Below are positions 1 to 5,401 of a stretch of DNA of 5,401 nucleotides, one piece after another (the stretch's first letter is position 1; every line of letters starts with the position of its first letter). The notes beneath the pieces were generated by a model. That model saw nothing but the letters and a program-made list of their open reading frames with translations, was not told where the DNA came from and did no database searches. Both the position numbers and the translations under genes were made by a program. The DNA is from an uncultured Anaerosacchariphilus sp. (GTDB taxonomy: Bacteria > Bacillota > Clostridia > Lachnospirales > Lachnospiraceae): the NCBI GenBank assembly GCA_934373375.1, contig CAKROP010000168.1, positions 1-5,401 of the forward strand. Direction: 5' to 3'.

Positions 1-425
1 TCCGGACACAGCTCCCGCATATCGTCGATAATCTGTCCGATAACCGGAATAGTCCGGAAGGCCTTGAAGATACCGCCTGCGCCGTTGGTCTCCTGTCCCA
101 GCATACCATGGAGATCCGGGATACGCTCATCCTTGATCCGGGCCTCCAGAAGACCCACGCGGAACTGTGTGGTCACAAAATCCGCGCCCGGCAGCGCTTC
201 CCGGCGGTCCAGCGTCGTATGTACCTTTACCTGATAAGGCGAAACGTCCCACATTCTCTGCGCCAGTTCCGATACGATGCGCAGCTTTTCTTTTCCGCGC
301 TCCACATCCACCAGCCACATTTCCCCGATGGGAAGCTCCTCATAGCGCCTGATGAATCCCTCAATCAGCTCCGGCGTGTAACTGCTGCCACCACCGATTG
401 TTACAATTTTCACTTTCTTCCTCAT
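1..425 (-). CDS. Glycoside hydrolase family 4 (6-phospho-beta-glucosidase-like), N-terminal part
   Basis: Partial gene: 141 complete codons of an enzyme that is usually about 410-450 residues, cut by the left edge. The ATG at 425-423 has an AGGAGG ribosome site at 441-436, ten bases upstream. Residues 5-20 (KIVTIGGGSSYTPELI) form the Rossmann NAD-binding strand and glycine loop typical of GH4. Residues 87-103 (QFRVGLLEARIKDERIP) and 109-118 (LGQETNGAGG) match conserved GH4 blocks near the active site. GH4 enzymes cleave glycosides by an unusual NAD+- and Mn2+-dependent oxidation, elimination and reduction mechanism in the cytoplasm. The SSYTPE subgroup mostly acts on 6-phospho-beta-glucosides, whereas alpha-galactosidase and alpha-glucosidase members differ in this loop. 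The metal-binding Cys/His segment lies beyond the window. It is the last visible gene of the operon, 33 bases after galM. Family assignment is firm; substrate is inferred only. Confidence 0.9.
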   Translation of the reverse strand, partial: MRKKVKIVTIGGGSSYTPELIEGFIRRYEELPIGEMWLVDVERGKEKLRIVSELAQRMWDVSPYQVKVHTTLDRREALPGADFVTTQFRVGLLEARIKDERIPDLHGMLGQETNGAGGIFKAFRTIPVIGQIIDDMRELCP

Positions 426-458
426 ACCACAGACTCCTCCTTTTTCACCGCATCCAGA

Positions 459-1502
459 TTATGTAAACTGATAAATCGTTGTCGTCTTATACAGCCCGCC
501 TTTATCCAGAATAGGCTGCGGGAAATTCGGAGTGTTGATGCTGTTGGCGTAATAGTGGCTTTCCATGCAGAAGCCGCTGTTTTTCGTAATCAGCACGCCG
601 CCCTTTCCGATAATGTCCCGGGTGGTATTGCCCGCGTAAAACTGCAGGCCCGGCAGATCTGTATACACGGTCATCCGGATGCCTGACTTAGGACTCTCGG
701 CTGTGGCCGCTTTGCGAAGTCCCTTTCCGAAACCTTTCAGGACGAAATTGTGGTCGTAGCCGTAGACCAGCTTCAGCTGCTCATCGTCGGCGTGAATCTC
801 CTGTCCGATGGCCCTGGGCTTCCGGAAATCCATGGGCGTACCAGCCACATCTCGGATTTCCCCGGTGGGAATGGTTCCCTTCCGCACCGGTGTAAACTGA
901 TCCGCATTGATCCACACAATGGTGTCCAGAATATTGCCCGTCTCATAGCCGGACAGGTTAAAATACGAGTGATTGGTAAGATTAACCAGTGTCTTTTTAT
1001 CTGTGGTTCCATAATAGGACAGAATCAGAGCGCCTGTATCCGTCAGCGTATAGGTCAGCGAGATATCCAGATTGCCCGGAAATCCATTTTCCATGTCGGG
1101 ACTGTGGTAGGTGAAGGATACGCTGTCATCCGTGAAACTCTCCGCCTCCCAGAGAACCTTGTGGAAGCCGTGGGCCATGCTGCTATGAATGTTGTTATCA
1201 TTCTCATTGATTTCCAACTGATACTCCACGCCGTCGATGGTAAAACGGCCCTTCTCAATCCGGTTCACATTGCGACCCACTGTCGTTCCGAGCATATCGA
1301 AATTATCCTCGTACTTTTCCAGCTCGTCATAACCCAGCACCACATCTCTCAGCTTTCCTTCCCGATCCGGCACCAGAAGCTTCACCAGAATGGCTCCGAA
1401 GTCCGTCAATACGACCTGCATGCCCTTCTGATTCTCAATGGTATACAGATTCGCGGTCCGCCCGTCCCGAAGTTTGTCGAATGGTTTCACTGTCACGCTC
1501 AT
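459..1502 (-). CDS. galM: Aldose 1-epimerase (mutarotase)
   Basis: Complete 347-residue protein, the normal length for GalM. It interconverts the alpha and beta anomers of free aldoses such as glucose, galactose or xylose in the cytoplasm. Family landmarks are visible in order: GRNVNRIEKGRF (76-87), NNIHSS with His106 at the first catalytic-histidine position, NLTNHSYFNLSG (174-185) with His178 as the likely acid, YDHNFVL (249-255) with the sugar-binding Asp250, LPGLQFYAGN (283-292), and GFCMESHYY with Glu314 as the likely general base. The C-terminal ILDKGGLYKTTTIYQF ending is also typical. The ATG start is supported by AAAGGAGAGA at 1518-1509, and the preceding permease stops 18 bases upstream. 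There is no signal peptide. Its place in a sugar ABC operon suggests it handles the anomers of the imported sugar or of the sugar freed by the neighbouring GH4 enzyme. Small variations, such as HSS where HGG is common, are unremarkable. Confidence 0.95.
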   Translation of the reverse strand: MSVTVKPFDKLRDGRTANLYTIENQKGMQVVLTDFGAILVKLLVPDREGKLRDVVLGYDELEKYEDNFDMLGTTVGRNVNRIEKGRFTIDGVEYQLEINENDNNIHSSMAHGFHKVLWEAESFTDDSVSFTYHSPDMENGFPGNLDISLTYTLTDTGALILSYYGTTDKKTLVNLTNHSYFNLSGYETGNILDTIVWINADQFTPVRKGTIPTGEIRDVAGTPMDFRKPRAIGQEIHADDEQLKLVYGYDHNFVLKGFGKGLRKAATAESPKSGIRMTVYTDLPGLQFYAGNTTRDIIGKGGVLITKNSGFCMESHYYANSINTPNFPQPILDKGGLYKTTTIYQFT

Positions 1503-1520
1503 ATTCTGTCTCTCCTTTAC

Positions 1521-2489
1521 TTATACATGCTCCCGCTTTCTCAGACGGCCGAAGCAGTCAAATCCCAGAATCAGTACAATGATGATACCCTGCAGAAGCT
1601 GCTGCACATAGGCTCCGATTCCCAGACAGTCCATACAGTTGGACATCAACTGCAGAACGAACACTCCTATAAAGCTCTGCACTACGCCGCCGATACCGCC
1701 TGCGAAGGAGGTGCCGCCGATTACGACGCCACAATTGACCAGCATACCGGTATTGTCGCCGTATACGGAGGACGCGGAGTTCATTCTGGAGGACAGCAGA
1801 ATGCCCGCCAGAGCCGCCATCACGCCGGAGATCACAAAGGTGGACCACTTGATCATCACCGTATTGATACCGGAATATTTCGCCACGTCATAGTTGCCGC
1901 CGATGGCATAGCAATTTCTTCCGTAGGTGGTGAACCGCAGTACACAAAAGAAAATCACCAGAATGACCGCCATATAAAGCACCAGAATCGGAATCTGCCC
2001 GAAAATCTTGGTGTTGGAAATCTTCATGAATTCCATATTGGTGCAGGCAATGGGATGCGCGTCTGTCAACTGCTGGCAGATACCCTTCAGCAAAGTTCCC
2101 ATACCCAGGGTAATGATGAATGGCTCGGTTCTCTGATGTACTACCAGGAACCCATTGACCAGGCCCACAGCCGCTCCCGCCAGCAATGCGCAGAGGCAGG
2201 CCACCACGATCGGCATACCGGAATTGATCATCAGAACCGTGATAACGCCGGACAGACACATGATTCCGCCTACCGACAGATCGCAGGCCGCGCAGAGCAC
2301 GGTCATGGTCACGCCCATGGCGATGATTCCCTGTACCGTCGCAGAACGAAATACGTTCATCCAATTGTATACACTGTAAAACTGTGTGTTAAAAAACAGC
2401 ATCATAATCAGCATGGCCAGAATCGCCAGAACTGCTTTCTGCTTCAGTAAAACCTGTTTTGTCTTTATGAAAACACGTTTGGTATCCAT
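1521..2489 (-). CDS. Sugar ABC transporter permease, RbsC family (second permease)
   Basis: Complete 322-residue integral membrane protein of the BPD_transp_2 (RbsC/XylH/MglC/YjfF) family. It forms part of the membrane channel of a sugar importer. A basic N-terminus (MDTKRVFIKTKQVLLKQK) precedes about eight to ten hydrophobic segments, at roughly 19-36, 50-67, 72-89, 92-116, 122-138, 166-185, 215-233 and 251-310. Family blocks include CDLSVGGIMCLSGV (69-82), the cytoplasmic coupling-loop motif YGRNCYAIGGNYDVAKYSGI (189-208), which should touch the ATPase, and IGGTSFAGGIGGVVQS (257-272). The ATG start has TAAGGAGG at 2504-2497, which overlaps the stop codon of the upstream permease gene, so the two are tightly coupled. 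It is clearly different in sequence from the first permease, suggesting a heterodimer. It carries 13 cysteines, fairly many for this family. Substrate is not deducible. Confidence 0.93.
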   Translation of the reverse strand: MDTKRVFIKTKQVLLKQKAVLAILAMLIMMLFFNTQFYSVYNWMNVFRSATVQGIIAMGVTMTVLCAACDLSVGGIMCLSGVITVLMINSGMPIVVACLCALLAGAAVGLVNGFLVVHQRTEPFIITLGMGTLLKGICQQLTDAHPIACTNMEFMKISNTKIFGQIPILVLYMAVILVIFFCVLRFTTYGRNCYAIGGNYDVAKYSGINTVMIKWSTFVISGVMAALAGILLSSRMNSASSVYGDNTGMLVNCGVVIGGTSFAGGIGGVVQSFIGVFVLQLMSNCMDCLGIGAYVQQLLQGIIIVLILGFDCFGRLRKREHV

Positions 2490-2501
2490 CTTCTGCCCTC
2501 C

Positions 2502-3473
2502 TTAATGAATCTGTTGTTCTTTTCGATTATCCAGCCAGATAGCGATGACAAGAACGAGACCCTTCATGATGGTCTGCAGATAAGTAGACACGCCCAGCAT
2601 ATTCATACAGTTGGATAACAAGATAATTAACAGTACTCCGAGCACAGTCCTGACGCCGCTTCCGGTTCCTCCGGCCAGCGCCGTACCGCCTACGACTACG
2701 GACATGATGGCGTCCGTCTCATAGCCTGCTCCGGCCACCGGAGACGCAGTCGTAACACGCGAAATCAGAACGATCGAACCCATACCGGCGAACAGGCCGC
2801 AGATGGTGTATACCAGAATCATCGTGCGCTTCATATTGTAGCCGCAGAGCGTCGCCGCAGTCTTATTGCCGCCCATCAGCGCGATCTGTCTGCCCCAAAG
2901 GGTCTTACGGTAGAACCACTCCACCGCCACCAGAGCAATGACAAAGAGAATCATGGATACCGCTAAGGGGCCCACCTTTCCTTTTCCAATCCAGGTGAAA
3001 ATGGTGTAGGGATTGGACAGACGGGACATATGCTCCGTCTCGGAATTGGTATAAATCAGCGCAATGGCCCCGAAGATTGAGCTCATTCCATAGGTGATGA
3101 ACAGAACCTCCGCCTGAATCCGGGCGCCAAAGCCCACCAGAATCACACCGTTCAGGAAGCCCAAAAAGGTTCCCAGAAGCAGACCGCAGATCAGCGCGCC
3201 CACCTGACCCAGCGGATCAATCAGGGACAGCGTCACCACGCCCACCAGCGAAATGATACCTACCACAGACAGGTCCAGAAAGCCGCCGATGATCACGTAG
3301 GTCATACCCAGCGCCACGAAGCTTAAGGGACCGAACTGTCGCAAAATATTGGTAAAGTTATTCTGTGTCAGAAATAAAGGCTCCACAATCGCTGTTACCA
3401 CGCACAGTACCACGATGCCCAGCAACACCAGATTGTGTAACAAGAATTTTTTTACGTCGATTGATTTTCCCAT
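2502..3473 (-). CDS. Sugar ABC transporter permease, RbsC family (first permease)
   Basis: Complete 323-residue membrane protein of the same BPD_transp_2 family as its neighbour. Hydrophobic segments lie at roughly 12-32, 48-64, 66-86, 91-113, 122-142, 168-186, 217-238 and 255-314. Recognisable blocks are ALGMTYVIIGGFLDLSVVG (54-72), the coupling motif GRQIALMGGNKTAATLCGYN (194-213), and VGGTALAGGTGSGVRT (261-276), then SNCMNMLGVSTYLQTIMKGL. Compared with the usual GGxDLSVG block, it has one extra residue before DLSV and a valine where the following glycine normally stands, a mark of a diverged permease paralogue. The ATG is preceded by AAGAGG at 3486-3481 with a 7-base spacer, and the ATPase gene stops 16 bases upstream. 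The second permease begins 12 bases after it ends. The pairing of two unlike permeases with one double ATPase resembles YtfT/YjfF for galactofuranose, but the ligand is unknown. Confidence 0.93.
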   Translation of the reverse strand: MGKSIDVKKFLLHNLVLLGIVVLCVVTAIVEPLFLTQNNFTNILRQFGPLSFVALGMTYVIIGGFLDLSVVGIISLVGVVTLSLIDPLGQVGALICGLLLGTFLGFLNGVILVGFGARIQAEVLFITYGMSSIFGAIALIYTNSETEHMSRLSNPYTIFTWIGKGKVGPLAVSMILFVIALVAVEWFYRKTLWGRQIALMGGNKTAATLCGYNMKRTMILVYTICGLFAGMGSIVLISRVTTASPVAGAGYETDAIMSVVVGGTALAGGTGSGVRTVLGVLLIILLSNCMNMLGVSTYLQTIMKGLVLVIAIWLDNRKEQQIH

Positions 3474-3489
3474 TCTATTACCTCTTCCC

Positions 3490-4968
3490 TTATCCGATTG
3501 CCCGGTCCATGATCACGCTCGGATCTACTTCCTCCGGAGAGAATTCTCCGGTAATCCGGCCGTCGCAGACGGTCAGTACGCGGTTGCTCATACTCAGAAC
3601 CTCCGGAAGCTCAGAGGAAATCATAATGATGGCCCCTCCCTGCTCCACGATCTTGTTCATCAGCACATAGATCTCATACTTTGCTCCTACGTCGATGCCT
3701 CTGGTCGGCTCGTCCAGAATCAGCACCTTGGGATTCAGTTCCAGCCATCTTCCCACGACGCATTTCTGCTGGTTTCCACCGGACAGGTTCAGTACTTTTG
3801 TAGCCGCGCTCGGTGTCTTGATCAGAAGGTTTTCAATCTGACGCTTCTCGATCTCTTTCTCTTTCTTACGGTTCAGCACGCCCTTTTTCGCAATCTCACT
3901 CAGAGCCGCCATGGTGATATTTTCACCTACGGAGAAGCGTAAAATCAGGCCCTCCTGCTTCCGATCCTCTGGAACCAGACCCATACCCAGCGCTTTCGCG
4001 TCCCTGGGGCTCGATACGGTCACCGGCTTTCCTTCCATGATGAGTTCCTTGCTCTTGACCTTATCCGCTCCGTAGATAGCCCGGATGATCTCGGTTCTTC
4101 CGGCTCCCACCAGACCTACCAGTCCCAGGATCTCACCTTTGTGCAAGGTAAAGTTGATGTCGTGCAGCTTGCTTGTGTTGAGGTTTTTTACCTCCAGAAG
4201 CGGTTCTCCCACGAAATGCGCCCGGGGCGGGTACTCATTCTCGATGGTACGGCCCACCATCTTGGCAATCATCTCACTTCTGGTCAGTTCCTCGATGGGT
4301 TTGGTGTCAATGACGTTGCCGTCACGCATAATGGTGACGATATTGCAGTATTCAAAAATCTCATCCAGCTTGTGGCTGATATAAATGATCGAAATGCCCT
4401 TATTTCTCAACTGGAAAATGATCTCGCCCAGCTTCTTCAGCTCCTCTGTGGTCAGACTGCTGCTGGGTTCGTCCATGATGATCAGCTTCGAATCAAAGGA
4501 AAGAGCCTTGGTAATCTCTACCATCTGCATCTCGGAGGCGCTTAAATCCCCCACCAGCGTATAGGTATCAATCTTGCTGCCGATGCTGTCCAAAAGCTCG
4601 CGGGCCTTCTGATGGGTGCCCTTCATCCCGTGATTTTCCGCGAATCTTCCGAGAAAAATATTTTCGCCCACGGTCATCGTATTGACCAGATTGAACTCCT
4701 GATAAATGATGCTTAAGCCCCTGCGCAGCGCCTGAATCGGTGTGGTATGCTCGATGATCTCCCCATCAAACTCGATCGTACCCTCGTCCTTTTCATAAAC
4801 GCCGGACAGAATCTTCATCAATGTAGATTTTCCTGCTCCATTTTCTCCAACAATTCCATATACCACGCCCTTGGGAATTTCCAAAGATACTTTATTCAGC
4901 GCCAGAACGCCCGGAAACCGCTTCGTTACGCCGCTGACCTTCAATATCAAATCTTTTTTCTGTTCCAC
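3490..4968 (-). CDS. Sugar ABC importer ATPase with two nucleotide-binding domains (RbsA/MglA/YtfR type)
   Basis: Complete 492-residue cytoplasmic protein, the standard length for the double-domain carbohydrate importer ATPases. Domain 1 (about 7-240) has Walker A GENGAGKST (41-49), Q-loop Gln90, a diverged signature LSASE (142-146), Walker B KLIIMDE (161-167) and switch His199 in YISHKLDE. Domain 2 (about 256-492) has a degenerate Walker A GLVGAGRT (285-292) with Arg in place of Lys, a canonical signature LSGGNQQK (395-402), Walker B VLILDE (415-420), and Ser452 where the switch histidine would be. VPEDRKQEGL (332-341) is also family-typical. The start is GTG at 4968-4966, chosen because AAGGAG at 4982-4977 sits eight bases upstream and the first residues lead directly into the domain. 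It powers import through the two permeases encoded just downstream. The general class is certain; rbs, mgl, xyl or ytf identity is not. Confidence 0.95.
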   Translation of the reverse strand: MEQKKDLILKVSGVTKRFPGVLALNKVSLEIPKGVVYGIVGENGAGKSTLMKILSGVYEKDEGTIEFDGEIIEHTTPIQALRRGLSIIYQEFNLVNTMTVGENIFLGRFAENHGMKGTHQKARELLDSIGSKIDTYTLVGDLSASEMQMVEITKALSFDSKLIIMDEPSSSLTTEELKKLGEIIFQLRNKGISIIYISHKLDEIFEYCNIVTIMRDGNVIDTKPIEELTRSEMIAKMVGRTIENEYPPRAHFVGEPLLEVKNLNTSKLHDINFTLHKGEILGLVGLVGAGRTEIIRAIYGADKVKSKELIMEGKPVTVSSPRDAKALGMGLVPEDRKQEGLILRFSVGENITMAALSEIAKKGVLNRKKEKEIEKRQIENLLIKTPSAATKVLNLSGGNQQKCVVGRWLELNPKVLILDEPTRGIDVGAKYEIYVLMNKIVEQGGAIIMISSELPEVLSMSNRVLTVCDGRITGEFSPEEVDPSVIMDRAIG

Positions 4969-4974
4969 TGATAT

Positions 4975-4999
4975 ATCTCCTTTTAGAAAAATCTCCTTT
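4975..4999 (-). promoter_or_regulatory. Tandem Shine-Dalgarno-like repeats before the ATPase GTG start
   Basis: On the minus strand AAAGGAGAT occurs twice, at 4999-4991 and 4983-4975, exactly 16 bases apart. The downstream copy is correctly spaced (about 8 bases) from the GTG at 4968 and fixes that codon as the start. No ATG, GTG or TTG follows the upstream copy at a usable distance before the second copy, so it does not start a leader peptide. It might serve as a standby ribosome site that offsets the weaker GTG codon, or simply be a chance duplication in an A/G-rich leader. Confidence 0.6.
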
Positions 5000-5015
5000 A
5001 ACTGTCTCCATTTTT

Positions 5016-5051
5016 AAGAAAAGCTTGCTCTGGCAGATACCAGAGCAAGCT
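5016..5051 (-). terminator. Hairpin with T-rich tail after the binding-protein gene; likely partial terminator or mRNA stabiliser
   Basis: Read on the minus strand, AGCTTGCTCTGG (5051-5040) pairs perfectly with CCAGAGCAAGCT (5033-5022) to give a 12-bp stem around the 6-base loop TATCTG. The stem is followed by TTTCTT, giving a broken T-run TTTTCTT with the last stem base. It begins 27 bases after the binding-protein stop codon and ends well before the ATPase ribosome site. The form fits a rho-independent terminator of moderate strength. In many sugar ABC operons such a structure between the binding-protein gene and the membrane-component genes lets some polymerase through and shields the 3' end, so that binding protein is made in excess. 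The T-tract lies only on the minus-strand side, which sets the direction. No new promoter is evident between the hairpin and the ATPase gene, so readthrough is expected. Confidence 0.75.
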
Positions 5052-5078
5052 AATCACTTCTGTGTTACTCTTTCTTTT

Positions 5079-5401
5079 TTACCACTCCGGATAGGGTAAG
5101 CTGTCTACGTTTTCTGCTGTAACGGTGTCAAGCGGGATCCAGTTGATTTCTTCGAAGCTCTCGCCTGCAACTGCCTTCTGTGCGCAGTCCAGAGACTGAG
5201 CTACCATGTTGGTGAAGGACTGGCCGATGCATACAGCCTGGGTGCCGTCCTTAACATGATCGTAACCTGCGGAGCATCCGTCTACTGCTACGATATATAC
5301 ACCGTCCATATTCGCGTTCTCAAGCGCGTTGATAACACCGGTAGCACCGTTGTCCCAATGACAGAAGACTGCGTCGATCTTATCGCCGTATTTTACGATG
5401 A
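5079..5401 (-). CDS. Sugar-binding protein of the ABC importer, C-terminal part
   Basis: Partial gene: 106 full codons and the TAA stop are inside the window; the start, signal peptide and N-terminal lobe are beyond the right edge. The reading frame is open to the edge, so Met at 5309 is internal, not a start. The visible part matches the end of the ribose/galactose-type binding proteins (Peripla_BP_4, PBP1 fold): KYGDKIDAVFCHWDNGATGV, then INALENANMDGVYIVAVDG, then DGTQAVCIGQSFTNM and VTAENVD. By alignment from memory with ribose-binding protein, Asp of VDG (codon 5282-5280) and Gln of IGQ (codon 5222-5220) fall at ligand-contacting positions. The Asn that usually precedes Asp in the hinge-near QND/HND motif is Trp here (HWDN, Trp codon 5357-5355). 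The protein would be exported and lipid-anchored in a Gram-positive cell, delivering sugar to the permeases encoded downstream. Specific ligand is unknown. Confidence 0.9.
   Translation of the reverse strand, partial: IVKYGDKIDAVFCHWDNGATGVINALENANMDGVYIVAVDGCSAGYDHVKDGTQAVCIGQSFTNMVAQSLDCAQKAVAGESFEEINWIPLDTVTAENVDSLPYPEW

Noticed and set aside
750..2450. Long plus-strand open frame of 566 codons antisense to galM and the second permease.
   Set aside because: It begins at a GTG with no good ribosome site, crosses the boundary of two well-supported genes that happen to share a frame, and its translation is rich in His, Gln and Asn with no recognisable domain. It is a codon-bias shadow.
3349..4971. 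Several plus-strand frames of 74-197 codons opposite the ATPase and first permease genes.
   Set aside because: All lie antisense to strongly conserved coding sequence and none shows a recognisable domain; they are shadows.
4892..5011. Minus-strand 39-codon small frame beginning ATGGAGACAG in the gap and running into the ATPase gene out of frame, a possible leader peptide.
   Set aside because: It has no Shine-Dalgarno sequence upstream (the region is the hairpin tail), and most of it overlaps the start of the ATPase gene in another frame.
5079..5309. A separate 76-residue small gene starting at Met 5309.
   Set aside because: The frame stays open to the right edge and the upstream residues continue the binding-protein fold, so this is the end of a longer gene.
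1..5401. Search by eye for CRISPR repeats, tRNA/rRNA, insertion-sequence ends, phage or defence genes, and riboswitches.
   Set aside because: Coding density is nearly complete with gaps of 12-110 bases. The only structured non-coding element seen is the hairpin at 5022-5051, so there is no support for any of these.

Overview
This window is part of one sugar-uptake and sugar-processing operon, transcribed entirely from the minus strand (right to left as given). It looks chromosomal and comes from a Gram-positive anaerobe of the Clostridia, most plausibly Lachnospiraceae-like. The reasons are strong purine-rich Shine-Dalgarno sites (AGGAGG, AAGGAGG, AAAGGAGA) before every complete gene, roughly balanced base composition, and the style of the proteins. 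The taxonomic call is an inference from style, not from a marker gene.

In transcription order the layout is as follows. The C-terminal third of a periplasmic-type sugar-binding lipoprotein or protein is at 5401-5079, with its start outside the window. Next is a 110-base gap with a perfect 12-bp hairpin followed by a short T-rich run (5051-5016), and a tandem ribosome-binding sequence. A double-domain sugar ABC ATPase of the RbsA/MglA/YtfR type follows (4968-3490, GTG start), then two different RbsC-type permeases (3473-2502 and 2489-1521), an aldose 1-epimerase, galM (1502-459), and the N-terminal 141 residues of an NAD-dependent glycoside hydrolase of family GH4 (425-1, continuing off the left edge). 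From the ATPase onward the gaps are only 12-33 bases with no terminator, so these five genes are very likely co-transcribed.

The proteins fit one pathway. The binding protein captures a sugar or glycoside outside the cell. The ATPase drives import through a probably heterodimeric permease pair. The mutarotase speeds equilibration of the anomers of the imported or released aldose. The GH4 enzyme, of the GGGSSYTPEL (6-phospho-beta-glucosidase-like) subgroup, would cleave a glycoside. The binding protein + double ATPase + two permeases layout matches the E. coli YtfQ-YtfR-YtfT-YjfF (galactofuranose) system, but the substrate here cannot be read from the sequence.

I see no mobile element, CRISPR array, RNA gene, phage gene or novel defence-type system. 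The points worth a second look are the two-permease importer linked to GH4 with no visible PTS or kinase, the attenuator-like hairpin after the binding-protein gene, the one-competent/one-degenerate site pattern of the ATPase, and a substituted ligand-pocket position in the binding protein.
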